Positions 24,791 through 33,679 of a stretch of 64,000 nucleotides of DNA are shown here, piece by piece (the stretch's first letter is position 1; each line of letters begins with the position of its first letter). The notes beneath the pieces are model-generated. The model was not told the DNA's origin. It ran no database searches and worked only from the letters and a program-made list of their open reading frames with translations. The DNA is from Nitrospinaceae bacterium. GTDB taxonomy: Bacteria > Nitrospinota > Nitrospinia > Nitrospinales > VA-1. The stretch is from positions 1 to 64,000 of the forward strand of contig JAJDAY010000024.1 of the NCBI GenBank assembly GCA_029261655.1. The letters are read 5' to 3'. The translations under genes were made by a program, and so were the position numbers.

Positions 24791-25637
24791 GACCATCCCG
24801 GAAATGAAACAATGGTCCGAACGGGCCAGAGGGTCTCACCGAACCATCGGTTTCGTCCCAACGATGGGCAGTCTGCATGAAGGCCACATGAGCCTGGTGC
24901 AAAAATCGGTTTCCACCTGCGATGTCACCGTGGCCAGCATTTTCATCAACCCCTCGCAGTTCGGAAAAAATGAGGATCTGGACACCTATCCCAGGAACCT
25001 TGAAGGCGACCGGCGTCTGCTGGAAACCGCCGGAGTGGATGTCTTGTTTTTACCTTCTCCGCAGGACATGTATCCCGAAGGCTACAAAACTTTTGTCACG
25101 GTGGAAGGCATTACCGGTCACTTGTGCGGGCAAAGCCGCCCCGGTTTTTTCCGGGGCATTGCCACGGTCGTTGTAAAGCTGTTCAATATTGTGCGCCCCC
25201 ACACCGGTTTTTTTGGTGATAAGGATTGGCAGCAGGCGGCGGTCGTTGAGACCCTGCTTCGTGACCTGAACATCGACGCCACCATTAAACGCATGCCCAT
25301 TGTCAGGGACGCGGACGGGCTGGCAAAAAGCTCCCGGAACCTTTATTTATCCAAAGATGAAATGACGCCCGCGCGTTCGCTTTCGCGCGCCCTTGAGCTT
25401 GCCCGGCATCAAGTACAAAACGGGCAGTTTTCAGCGGAGAGAATTCGGCGGGAAATCCGCCAATTGATTGAAAAAAACAAGGCCGCTCATATTGATTATA
25501 TTTCAATTTGCGACCCGGACAGTTTTATCGAGCAGGACGAGATAAAAGATGAATCGCTGATCGCGCTTGCGGTCCATATTGGAAAAACGCGGTTGATAGA
25601 TAATTGCATCGTGAGGAGAGAGAAATGCAAAGAATAA
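24777..25637 (+). CDS. panC: pantothenate synthetase
   Basis: 286 residues. PanC joins pantoate and beta-alanine using ATP. It has the HIGH-type nucleotide motif FVPTMGSLHEGHMSLV, INPSQFGKNEDLDTYPR, GFFRGIATVVVKLFN, FGDKDWQQAAVV and the KMSKS-like KSSRNLYL. It starts at GTG 24777 inside the end of panB; the in-frame context supports this start because the family begins close to the first strand. panD overlaps its end by 13 bases. Length is normal. Confidence 0.97.
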   Translation: METIKTIPEMKQWSERARGSHRTIGFVPTMGSLHEGHMSLVQKSVSTCDVTVASIFINPSQFGKNEDLDTYPRNLEGDRRLLETAGVDVLFLPSPQDMYPEGYKTFVTVEGITGHLCGQSRPGFFRGIATVVVKLFNIVRPHTGFFGDKDWQQAAVVETLLRDLNIDATIKRMPIVRDADGLAKSSRNLYLSKDEMTPARSLSRALELARHQVQNGQFSAERIRREIRQLIEKNKAAHIDYISICDPDSFIEQDEIKDESLIALAVHIGKTRLIDNCIVRREKCKE

Positions 25638-25975
25638 TGTTAAAATCAAAACTTCATCGGGCCAGAGTCACCGACACGAAAATGGACTATGAGGGAAGTA
25701 TCGAAATTGATGAAAACCTGCTGGAACGGGTGGGGATTGCCCCCTATGAGCAGGTCCATATTTATAATATAAATACCGGGGATCGTTTCATCACTTATGC
25801 TATCATCGGGAAACGGGGGAGCGGTGTCATATCCCTCAACGGGGCCGCGGCCCGCCTGGCGCAGATAAATGATCGCATCATAATCGTAGCTTATGGTATC
25901 ATTGCCGATGAATCGGAGACACATGCCCCACAGGTCGTTCTGCTGAACACAGACAATGAAATTGTTGAGCAATGA
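25625..25975 (+). CDS. panD: aspartate 1-decarboxylase proenzyme
   Basis: 116 residues from ATG 25625, the expected size. PanD makes beta-alanine from aspartate and cleaves itself between Gly24 and Ser25 (YEGSIEID) to create the pyruvoyl cofactor. Other conserved parts are LKSKLHRARVT at the start, RFITYAI, SGVISLNGAAARLA and DRIIIVAYG. The ORF track's start at 25604 would add seven residues not found in the family; GAGGAGAG lies just before ATG 25625. It completes the panBCD set overlapping panC by 13 bases. Confidence 0.97.
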   Translation: MQRIMLKSKLHRARVTDTKMDYEGSIEIDENLLERVGIAPYEQVHIYNINTGDRFITYAIIGKRGSGVISLNGAAARLAQINDRIIIVAYGIIADESETHAPQVVLLNTDNEIVEQ

Positions 25976-26069
25976 TCTCCCTGGTTTTGCAATGGAAATA
26001 AACCCGACAGGCCTGTAGTTTGATGCCGGGAACTCATATTATCTTCTGGATTTAAAAGATCTTAACTAA

Positions 26070-26828
26070 ATGAATATCTTTATAACAATCGGCCTGGTGT
26101 TCATGGTCTGGATGTGTATCGACTGCATTCAGCGTAAAGAACACTTTATCTGGATCGTCATCATGGTGGTGTTGTTCCCGGTGGGCGCCATCATTTATTA
26201 TTTTGCGGTCAAAAACAAAAGCAAAAGCAAAGGCGGCGCAAACATCTTCCCTCTACCCTCTCCCAAGCCTCAAAAAGAAATTGAGTCGGAAGAAACCATG
26301 CACCTCAAGGATCTGATCAATAAACATCATAAAGCTTTCCATTATGAAAAACTGGGCGCTGTTTATCTGGATCAAAAGCGGTATGACCTTGCCATCACGC
26401 AGTTTCAGGAAGCGGTCAATAAAGACCCAGAGATGAAAGAGGCCAGATACGGGTTGGGCAAGAGCCTGCACGGAGCGGGAGAGTTCACTAAAGCGGCTGA
26501 GGTTTTAGAGGAACTGATCAAAATTGACAAGAAATATGATTACGGCAACGCCATTTTTGGCTTAGCCGAGTGTTACCGGCTCGCGGGAATGGAGCAAAAG
26601 GCTATGGAAACCTACAAAACCGTGATCGATTCCTTTGCGTTTTTCAAAGCCTACTATCACTATGGCCGCCTGCTCGACAAAATAGGACAAAAGCAGGAAG
26701 CGATCGCCCAAATGAAAAGCCTGATAGGGTCATCCCAGGATTTGCCGGAATACAAATTGGAAAAAGAACGCTATTGGATTGAAGAAGCCTACAAATTCTT
26801 AAGAAAAAACGGTATCGAACTCGCTTGA
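26070..26828 (+). CDS. membrane-anchored TPR protein
   Basis: 252 residues. Two N-terminal hydrophobic segments (FITIGLVFMVWMCIDCIQ and IVIMVVLFPVGAIIYYFAV) anchor it in the membrane, resembling the PLDc_N-type hairpin. A basic linker leads to at least three tetratricopeptide units (AVYLDQKRYDLAITQFQEAV, ARYGLGKSLHGAGEFTKAAEV, ALAECYRLAGMEQKAM-like). TPRs mediate protein-protein contacts, so it is probably a scaffold. The partner is unknown. It is a single gene after panD with its own spacing of 94 bases. Confidence 0.8.
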   Translation: MNIFITIGLVFMVWMCIDCIQRKEHFIWIVIMVVLFPVGAIIYYFAVKNKSKSKGGANIFPLPSPKPQKEIESEETMHLKDLINKHHKAFHYEKLGAVYLDQKRYDLAITQFQEAVNKDPEMKEARYGLGKSLHGAGEFTKAAEVLEELIKIDKKYDYGNAIFGLAECYRLAGMEQKAMETYKTVIDSFAFFKAYYHYGRLLDKIGQKQEAIAQMKSLIGSSQDLPEYKLEKERYWIEEAYKFLRKNGIELA

Positions 26829-26878
26829 ACGTCAACCCTCATTTATTAAATTACTGAAAAAGAAGAGGACTTTTTTAA

Positions 26879-27433
26879 ATGACTATCCTGTCGCAAAATC
26901 TCAAAACCATTCGTAAAAACCTCGGCAACACCCAAATGAACCTGGCGAATGAACTGAACATAGGTTTTCGAACCTACGTCCGATATGAGGCCGGAGAAAG
27001 AGACGCGCCCATTTCCATCATGATAAAATTAGCGAAATTGGGCAATATGTCTCTGGACCGCCTGCTGACCACCGAAGTGAAAAAACAAGACCTTGAAATC
27101 AAGGACCAGAATGCCGCCCCAAAAACTTCAAAAAAGATGGAAGTCATCGGTGGAAGTCTGGATGAAGGGCGCCTGGTGTTTAAAGGCTTGAAAAATGATT
27201 TTTTGGTCAGCTCCAACAGCGAAGAAAAAAAGCTCCTGGCCAAGTTCCGCAAAATGGACAAGGCAAAACGAGACAAGTTTCTGAAGAGTATTGAATGGAC
27301 TCTGGGCAACGGCAATTCGGTTGAGCAACACGGAAACAGTAAAAAAGTCTCTAAAAATGCTTTCAAAGCAAAAAATGCCGCTCGTTTGAAAAAAATGACC
27401 AAGGCCATCAAAAAAATCACGGTCAAAGGCTGA
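26879..27433 (+). CDS. XRE-family helix-turn-helix protein with a basic tail
   Basis: 184 residues. Residues 1-65 are an XRE/Cro-type HTH (LKTIRKNLGNTQMNLANELNI, YVRYEAGERDAPISIMIKLAKLGNMSLDRLL). The middle is a charged linker, followed by a short conserved-looking helix around EEKKLLAKFRKMDKAKRDKFLKS. The C-terminal 35 residues are very rich in Lys (KKVSKNAFKAKNAARLKKM). It should bind DNA as a regulator; the basic tail could add non-specific DNA contact. Its target is unknown, and no phage or toxin gene is next to it. Confidence 0.82.
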   Translation: MTILSQNLKTIRKNLGNTQMNLANELNIGFRTYVRYEAGERDAPISIMIKLAKLGNMSLDRLLTTEVKKQDLEIKDQNAAPKTSKKMEVIGGSLDEGRLVFKGLKNDFLVSSNSEEKKLLAKFRKMDKAKRDKFLKSIEWTLGNGNSVEQHGNSKKVSKNAFKAKNAARLKKMTKAIKKITVKG

Positions 27434-27488
27434 TACGGGGAAACCAATTCGAGGACATTCTCGCAATGCCTGGCCTTTGTTACGATAA

Positions 27489-29369
27489 TTATTTGCGTAA
27501 AAACTTCTTCAACAAATCCTCTATATCATAAAATAACGCGATCGGCCTGCCATGCGGGCAGGTAAAAGGCATTTCGGTCTGCTCCAGGTCGGATAACAGT
27601 TTGGCGATCTGATCGGGTCCCAGTGGATGGTTGACCTTGATCGCGTTTCTGCACGACATCATGATCAGAATGTCTTCAAACTTTTCCTCGATAATATCCG
27701 GGCTTTGCTGACTGGACAACAAGCCCACCGTTTCCCTGAGAATTTGAGCGTGGTCGTTGTTTTTCAATATCGCGGGAACCGATCTCAAGATAAATTCGTT
27801 GTTACCAAACAGCTCGACCTCCATCCCCAACTCCTTAAGCCGCTCAAGATGTGGAATCAATAATTCGGACTCGGCGGGAGAAAACTCTACCGGAACAGGG
27901 AAAAGCAACTGCTGAACCTCTATCCTTTTATTTTTGAAAGCGTTCTTGAACCGCTCATACAGGATTCGTTCGTGGGCGACATGCTGGTCCACCACCACCA
28001 GCCCCTTTTTCCCCTGCAGGATTATGAACGAGTTGTCCAGTTGACCCAAAGGCTCGAATTCTGAAAAAATCAGGCTGGAAACCGGCGTGGGTTTCTGATC
28101 ATAGTGAATCGGTTTCCCTCCACTGGCTCCCGCAACATTCGATGCCTTCTCATGAGGTTTATACAGTGTCTCCAAGGCTCCTGAAATATCCCGGCTGGAC
28201 GGAACAAAATAGTCGTCCACCATAGTGCGGGATGGAGTGGGCTGGGAATGAATCGACGGATATTGCGATGGGGTCAACCCCCGGCCTTTATCAATGCCAA
28301 AGGAGAGTTCTTCTTCAGCCACGCTTTCCAGCGCCACCGGGTCCACTTTTTCATTCCGGCTGAGAGCGTTTCGCACCCCCTCGCTCACCAGCCGATGCAC
28401 TTCCTGCTGAAACGCAAAACGGACTTCCGCCTTGCTTGGGTGCACGTTGACATCGAGCAATTTTGGGTCCATCGTCAGGTCCAGAAAAATCACCGGATGC
28501 CGCCCCTTGGGCAACAGGTGGCTGTACCCCTGTTGGGTGGCGTGCAGGATGACTTTGTCGCGCACAAACCGCCGGTTGATGAAACAATACTGCGCCGACC
28601 GGTTGGCGCGTGTGTAAATGGGGCTGGAAACATATCCATCCAACTTATAGTCAGGTGTTTGCGCTTCAACCTTGACCAACTCCTTAATCAGCTCGGCTCC
28701 AAACAACTCGGCGATGCGGTAAAGAAATTGTTCGGCGGGAAGGGTGTTGATGATTTCCCTGCCGTTGTGCTTCAAATTAAAATGTATCCGGGGATACGCC
28801 AGGGCCTGGTGCGTGACCACCTGGGCGATGTGGGAAAACTCGGTCGAGTCTCCTTTCAGGAATTTCCGCCGGGCCGGCGTATTGTAAAATAACTGCGCCA
28901 CCTCTATTGTGGTTCCACGGGGGCAGGCGATGTCTTTAAACGCCCCCCCTGCCCCGCCCTCATAAACTGCCAGAGTTCCTCCCTGATTTTCATCGCTGGC
29001 AGTGGACAGGCGAACCTTTGCCACCGACGCGATGCTCGGCAGGGCTTCGCCGCGAAATCCCAAAGTCAGAATCCCTTCCAGATCCTCGGCGGACACGATC
29101 TTGCTGGTGGCGTGGCGCGAAAAGGCCAGCTTCGCGTCGTCGCCTGACATGCCCCGACCGTTGTCGACCACTTTTATAAAATCTTTGCCCCCCTTTTCGA
29201 CATCAATCAAAATCCGGGTGGCGCCAGCGTCGATGGCATTTTCGATCAACTCTTTGACCACGGATGCGGGCCGCTCCACCACCTCGCCTGCAGCTATCTG
29301 GTTGGCCAGCGTGTCGGGAAGGATGCGAATACGATTGAGTTGTCTCTCAGGGGATGCTTGAATTGACAT
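27489..29369 (-). CDS. mutL: DNA mismatch repair protein MutL
   Basis: 626 residues. The N-terminal GHKL ATPase carries IAAGEVVERPASVVKELIENAIDAGA, DNGRGM, RHATSKI and GFRGEALPSIASV. The C-terminal domain carries the endonuclease motif DQHVAHERILYE, plus SCRNAIKVNHPL and CPHGRPIALFY. These mark a MutL that nicks DNA itself, as in organisms without MutH. It couples MutS mismatch recognition to strand removal. mutS is not in this window. It is transcribed alone, divergently from the DUF115 gene and convergent with the XRE gene. Confidence 0.97.
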   Translation of the reverse strand: MSIQASPERQLNRIRILPDTLANQIAAGEVVERPASVVKELIENAIDAGATRILIDVEKGGKDFIKVVDNGRGMSGDDAKLAFSRHATSKIVSAEDLEGILTLGFRGEALPSIASVAKVRLSTASDENQGGTLAVYEGGAGGAFKDIACPRGTTIEVAQLFYNTPARRKFLKGDSTEFSHIAQVVTHQALAYPRIHFNLKHNGREIINTLPAEQFLYRIAELFGAELIKELVKVEAQTPDYKLDGYVSSPIYTRANRSAQYCFINRRFVRDKVILHATQQGYSHLLPKGRHPVIFLDLTMDPKLLDVNVHPSKAEVRFAFQQEVHRLVSEGVRNALSRNEKVDPVALESVAEEELSFGIDKGRGLTPSQYPSIHSQPTPSRTMVDDYFVPSSRDISGALETLYKPHEKASNVAGASGGKPIHYDQKPTPVSSLIFSEFEPLGQLDNSFIILQGKKGLVVVDQHVAHERILYERFKNAFKNKRIEVQQLLFPVPVEFSPAESELLIPHLERLKELGMEVELFGNNEFILRSVPAILKNNDHAQILRETVGLLSSQQSPDIIEEKFEDILIMMSCRNAIKVNHPLGPDQIAKLLSDLEQTEMPFTCPHGRPIALFYDIEDLLKKFLRK

Positions 29370-29500
29370 GATATTTGTTTGGTGGAAGTGGAAATCGCGG
29401 GTTATTTCTAATGAATATTTAAATCGCTACCGATCTAGTTGCAAGGTTACAATAAGTAGCGTCTTGAAAGCAATTTTAGAATCAACCCCACACCGTCAAA

Positions 29501-30928
29501 TTGAACTCCTTCTATAAAAAAAATATCGCGGCCCTCAAAATGCGCTGGCCGTCGATGGACTCGCTTCCCGAAACTATTTCCGACCGCGTTGAGACCGTCG
29601 TCTCCAAAACAGGGGAACCGACTCTCAGGCTTGGCAAGTTGCTCATCCACAGCAGTTACGATCCGGTGAAAGAAGGGCTGGGCTTTGCCCAAAACATTCG
29701 ACCGGGAAGCCGGGTGTGCCTGTACGGTTTCGGACTGGGCTATCACGTCCAGTCCCTGCTGAAAAAAATCGGGCCTGAAGGCAGGCTTCTGGTCATCGAA
29801 CTGAACCCCGATTTATTGGGCGCGGCGATGCATCTTCGCGATCAGGTAAATGTGTTCGCCGACCCACGCTTTCGGATGATTTTTGGCCGGGAGGAATCCG
29901 TCGTCTCCAAGGAAATTTCTAAACGGATGTCTGAATGGACTTTGCCTTCCGCCGCCGCCCCGCCGTTAGAGGTTTTGTTTCATTCCCCCTCTTTTAAATG
30001 CATTCCCCAAACCTTTCCCTCTCTGACCAATGCCCTTGAAGTGTTGTTGATGGAACGCAGATTCCCGGCGGTTCTTGGAGGTCTGGAAAGCAGGAACTAT
30101 TCTTTCAACCGGGAAATGGTCCGGCAAAGCCCTGGGATCAATTCCCTCAAGGGGGCGCATCGCGGCCAACCGGGGGTGCTTGTCAGCGCCGGGCCGTCTC
30201 TGGACGACCTGATTCCCCATCTCAAGCGATTCTCCCGCTCTGCCATCATCGCCTGCGTTGACACTGCATTGCCCATTCTGGCACGGGAAGGGATTCAGCC
30301 TCAATATGTATTCACTTTGGACCCGCAGGAAGAAAGCTTTCTGTATTTTCGCGACCATCTTGAAAACGCTTTCAAGTTAATTTATACGCCGACCGCACAT
30401 GGGAAAATTTTATCTAACTTCCGGGGAGAAAAGTTTGTGGTGTTCAAGGAAGGGCATTCTTTGTACCGGAATCAGCAATCCGAAATGGAGAAAAAAGGAA
30501 CCACCAAAACGGGGGGTTCCGTATCTTGTCTGGGTCTGGACTGCATGATTCAACTGGGTTGTGACCCCATCTTCCTGATCGGCCAGGACTGCGCCTACTC
30601 AGGTCAGCGAACCTATTCCAGGCATTCAATCATGAACACCCAACTCCTCGACCGGATTGCGGAGAGGACCACTCTGGCCCTGGGGCACAGGGAAAAAGCC
30701 GGATTGAAAAAACAAATCAGGACAAAAGGAAATTTTGGCACGATGGTTTCCACCAGCCAATCCATGTATAGTTATAAACGTACCCTCGAAGAAATCGCTC
30801 GGCAAAATACCGGAACCCAAATATATAATCTGAGTTCTCACGGGGCGGAGCTTGAAAATATCACGCCTTTGGGTTCAGTCAATGAGTTTGCGGTTAAGTT
30901 GAGTGTTGAAGCCGCAAATAAACGCTGA
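29501..30928 (+). CDS. DUF115 / motility-accessory-factor-like protein
   Basis: 475 residues of the DUF115 (MptE-like) family. The N-terminus NLxAL-like segment is followed by VCLYGFGLGYHVQSLL and LLVIELNPDLLGAAM. The DUF115 core reads GVLVSAGPSLDDLIPHL, ACVDTALPILAREGIQPQYVFTLDP, KTGGSVSCLGLDCMIQLGCDPIFLIGQDCAYSG. Members include the flagellin-modifying Maf proteins that transfer nonulosonic acids and archaeal pterin pyrophosphokinases. The only starts in frame are TTG 29501 and ATG 29540; 29501 keeps the conserved N-terminus. No flagellin or sugar-nucleotide genes are nearby, so the target is unknown. Confidence 0.82.
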   Translation: MNSFYKKNIAALKMRWPSMDSLPETISDRVETVVSKTGEPTLRLGKLLIHSSYDPVKEGLGFAQNIRPGSRVCLYGFGLGYHVQSLLKKIGPEGRLLVIELNPDLLGAAMHLRDQVNVFADPRFRMIFGREESVVSKEISKRMSEWTLPSAAAPPLEVLFHSPSFKCIPQTFPSLTNALEVLLMERRFPAVLGGLESRNYSFNREMVRQSPGINSLKGAHRGQPGVLVSAGPSLDDLIPHLKRFSRSAIIACVDTALPILAREGIQPQYVFTLDPQEESFLYFRDHLENAFKLIYTPTAHGKILSNFRGEKFVVFKEGHSLYRNQQSEMEKKGTTKTGGSVSCLGLDCMIQLGCDPIFLIGQDCAYSGQRTYSRHSIMNTQLLDRIAERTTLALGHREKAGLKKQIRTKGNFGTMVSTSQSMYSYKRTLEEIARQNTGTQIYNLSSHGAELENITPLGSVNEFAVKLSVEAANKR

Positions 30929-30959
30929 GGGATGCTTTGAGAAATTTTTGCGTGGTCTT

Positions 30960-31520
30960 ATGAAAAAATATTTTCCTGTCCTTTTAATACTCACCCTCAT
31001 TTTGTTCTTTGTGACCGACCACCTGAAACCGGACCCTTCAAAGGATCACGATCATCAGGAACACAATGAGCATGACGACATGGACCATTCGGATCCTGAA
31101 AATATCAGACGAATGGCGATCTTTCATTTCAACGAAGGCAATAAATTTTTACAGCAGGGGAAATGGGATGAAGCGGTTAAAAAATACCACAAGGCTCTGA
31201 ACCATAACCGGGAGTTTCAGGAAACCTATATAAACTTAAGTTCCGCCTATCTTGGGGCCGGAAAGTACGACGAGGCTTTAAGCACACTGAAATCTCTTGA
31301 AAAAATCAATCCCACAGCCCCGCTTTTGTATTACAACCTGGCTTGCTATTATTCCCTGACAGAAAATACGCCTGCCAGCCTGAACGCGTTAAAGAAAGCG
31401 GTCGATTTCGGCTATAAAAGTTTTCAGGAAATTCAGACCGACCCCGACCTGGAAAATTTGCGAACAAATGCGGAGTTCAAGGAGTGGTTTCAATCCCTTG
31501 AAAGGGATTCCGGCGATTAG
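30960..31520 (+). CDS. TPR protein with N-terminal membrane anchor
   Basis: 186 residues from ATG 30960 (the track's start at 30903 lies inside the previous gene). A hydrophobic N-terminus (YFPVLLILTLILFFVT) is probably an uncleaved anchor, followed by a His/Asp-rich stretch (DHDHQEHNEHDDMDHSD) that could bind metal. Then come TPR repeats (AIFHFNEGNKFLQQGKWDEAVKKY and the following units) and the C-terminal 'TPR end-of-group' pattern DPDLENLRTNAEFKEW. It would face the periplasm. It starts 31 bases after the DUF115 gene, so they may be co-transcribed. Confidence 0.78.
   Translation: MKKYFPVLLILTLILFFVTDHLKPDPSKDHDHQEHNEHDDMDHSDPENIRRMAIFHFNEGNKFLQQGKWDEAVKKYHKALNHNREFQETYINLSSAYLGAGKYDEALSTLKSLEKINPTAPLLYYNLACYYSLTENTPASLNALKKAVDFGYKSFQEIQTDPDLENLRTNAEFKEWFQSLERDSGD
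31492..31509. repeat. 8-bp perfect inverted repeat at the end of the TPR gene
   Basis: AATCCCTT-GA-AAGGGATT lies inside the last codons, 13 bases before a T7 run at 31523. The distance from stem to T-run is too long for a standard intrinsic terminator, although the region is where termination is expected between convergent genes. Confidence 0.4.
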
Positions 31521-31548
31521 GATTTTTTTAACGATGAGAGCCGGGAGG

Positions 31549-32718
31549 TTATTTTTTTTCAGCAGGAATCAGTTTCACTTTTCCGTTTGTTCCAATGACC
31601 ATGGCTTTGCTTCCGTCCAGAATGGACATCAACAGTTCTCCAACAAATTCTTTTCTCCAGCCCTGCATGAGAAAGTGCTCGCCAAGGTTCTCCTTACGCT
31701 CGAAACATTTTACAAAATCGTGGATGCGTTTTCGATGCGCCAGCACGCTGGGCTCGATCTTCAACTCTTCAGAGCGAATCTGAATATACGCCGCCAATAG
31801 TTCCTCCACCCCTTTTCCCGTGGAATAGCCGTCGAACTCCGGCAATTCTGGAATCTCATCATCGGGAATGGCCAACCCTTTTTGAATCGCCTCGAGGATC
31901 GCCTCTCCGCTTTTGGAAACTTCCTTGCGATGAAACCCGCGAATATTAGCCAGGTCGTCCAGTTTTTTAGGCAGGCTCCTGGCGATCTCCAGGAGAGGTT
32001 CATCCCGAACCACCGATTTTGGCAAGTTGTCTCTTCGAATGGCTTCTTCTTCACGCCATGCCGCCAACTCAACCATGACTCCCAGATTCTTTCGCCTGAG
32101 ACTTCGGACATTTTTGATTTTTAAAAATTGCCGCCTGGGATCGGGAAGATCATAAACCTGCGGTTTCTCAAGGTTCGCGAACTCGGCCTGAATCCATTCA
32201 TGTCGGTTCATTTTTTTTAACACCTGACCAAGCTTTTCATAAACCGGCAGAAGGAACCGGGCGTCATCCAGCGCATAATCAATCTGGCTTTGCCGCAATG
32301 GCCTTCGACACCAGTCGGTATAAGTTTCCGTCTTCAGAATCTTTTTACCCGTGACCTTTTGAACAATTTTGGCGAAAGAAATCTGCGCCCCCCACCCCAC
32401 CACTGCCGCGGCTACCTGGGTGTCGAAAACCGGGGTGATCACCTGACCCGTCAAACGGACCAGGATCTCCAGATCCTGCCTTGCGGCGTGAAATATTTTT
32501 AATACCTTGGGATTGGTAATGATATCCAGAAAGGGGCTGATGTCGGAAATGAGGATGGGGTCAACCGCGGCGCAAACGCCGTCCCCGGCAACCTGAATGA
32601 GACCTAGGCGGTGGAAATACGTTCGCTCCCGAACAAATTCCGTGTCCAGGCTGATCACTTCGCAAGGCTTCAGCTTCTCACAGAGGATCGCAAGATCATC
32701 CTCGGTGGTTACATACAT
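31549..32718 (-). CDS. rnd: ribonuclease D
   Basis: 389 residues. The DEDD 3'-5' exonuclease domain has ISLDTEFVRERTYFHRLGLIQVA (metal-binding Asp/Glu), KIFHAARQDLEIL, and DYALDDARFLLPVY. The C-terminal half contains HRDC-type regions (LLEIARSLPKKLDDLANIRGF). RNase D trims the 3' ends of tRNAs and other stable RNAs. ATG 32718 with GGAG 7 bases upstream is preferred to the TTG at 32730 used by the track. Position gives no operon partner. Confidence 0.94.
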   Translation of the reverse strand: MYVTTEDDLAILCEKLKPCEVISLDTEFVRERTYFHRLGLIQVAGDGVCAAVDPILISDISPFLDIITNPKVLKIFHAARQDLEILVRLTGQVITPVFDTQVAAAVVGWGAQISFAKIVQKVTGKKILKTETYTDWCRRPLRQSQIDYALDDARFLLPVYEKLGQVLKKMNRHEWIQAEFANLEKPQVYDLPDPRRQFLKIKNVRSLRRKNLGVMVELAAWREEEAIRRDNLPKSVVRDEPLLEIARSLPKKLDDLANIRGFHRKEVSKSGEAILEAIQKGLAIPDDEIPELPEFDGYSTGKGVEELLAAYIQIRSEELKIEPSVLAHRKRIHDFVKCFERKENLGEHFLMQGWRKEFVGELLMSILDGSKAMVIGTNGKVKLIPAEKK

Positions 32719-32975
32719 AAAGATCTCCAAATATTTTGGGCAATGGCATAGGCGGCTATTGCACTATCTAGTATCACATTTACAGATTAATTGTGCGGAG
32801 AATCAGGGGTTCAGGAGTAAAAACTTTACTTAAACTCTTAAGGCGAGATTTTCAGCAGGAGGAATAACAAAAGAAGACCAAAAAGGGCCGGACCTTAAAA
32901 CTCAACTAAAGTAAAGCAATCAAAGAGTTATAAAGAGTCCGGCTTATTTTTTCCTTTTTGAGAGCTATTAAGCCC

Positions 32976-33170
32976 TCAAACACCGGGATCTTCCATCTGA
33001 ACCTTGTCCCAGGCGTTTTTGTTTTCCCAAGCATCCTGATTCAAATAAGTCTCACTAAAATCAGGCGATGCGTTCGAATCTTCCTTCCAAAAATTTTTAC
33101 TCAATTTCTTGGGGGACACCACGCGTTTTAACTCCCCATCCGCATCAAAAATTTTTACCTCGAAAAACAT
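32976..33170 (-). CDS. small acidic protein of unknown function
   Basis: 64 residues from ATG 33170, which has GGAGG about 5 bases upstream; the ORF track's start at 33296 ignores this. Sequence begins FFEVKIFDADGELKRVVSPKKL and ends in an Asn/Trp-rich acidic tail (DAWENKNAWDKVQMEDPG). It has no signal or membrane segment. A good promoter lies upstream at 33264-33292, so it is probably a real single gene. I do not recognise it. Confidence 0.7.
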   Translation of the reverse strand: MFFEVKIFDADGELKRVVSPKKLSKNFWKEDSNASPDFSETYLNQDAWENKNAWDKVQMEDPGV

Positions 33171-33263
33171 TTCGTTCCTCCAATCCGAAATAATACATCT
33201 GCCTCCTCCTTTTTGCTCTCCACGAAGATCCTGCCGGCCATTTAAAGATTTACCGCGAATTAC

Positions 33264-33292
33264 ACAATAAAACTCCACTTTAAAAAAGTCAA
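33264..33292 (-). promoter_or_regulatory. sigma-70-like promoter for the 64-residue gene
   Basis: Read on the minus strand, TTGACT and TATTGT are separated by exactly 17 bases. It would give a leader of roughly 85 bases before ATG 33170. Confidence 0.6.
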
Positions 33293-33528
33293 GCAAATAA
33301 GTGCAATAAAATCAATGATTATCAGCATTATAATTACACTTACATTATTATCCTTTACGTCCGAAATAGGAAAATGTTTAACGAGAGAGGCCCATCTCCA
33401 GATAAAACCGAGTCCCAAAACCCACTGGAAGACGCCAAGACGAAATAAAATAAAGCCTTAAATATCAATTAGTTAATAAAATTTCCCGGACCTGTCCTGC
33501 TTTCAAACAGTAACAATTTGTTTTTAAA

Positions 33529-33545
33529 GGTTTTATGATAAAACC
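33529..33545. promoter_or_regulatory. perfect palindrome upstream of tsaB
   Basis: GGTTTTAT-G-ATAAAACC is a perfect 8+8 dyad around one base, 135 bases before tsaB. With a one-base centre it is more likely a protein site than an RNA hairpin. Confidence 0.35.
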
Positions 33546-33679
33546 GTGTTTTTGCACCCTAATAATAACCGGGGTTTTTATTTGACTTTTTCACCCTGAT
33601 AACCTAATTTTAGTTTTGAATAAAATGCTATGAGGTATTCCATTTCTATGTTCCCTAACTCTGGAATTATCCAAGAAAA

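Larger units (their letters stand above)
33171..33679. other. AT-rich intergenic region between divergent genes
   Basis: A 509-base gap. It holds the minus-strand promoter for the 64-residue gene, an AT-rich stretch around 33300-33360, and an almost continuous 17-base palindrome at 33529-33545. The tsaB promoter must also be here; I could not pick one with confidence. No further gene is supported. Confidence 0.5.
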
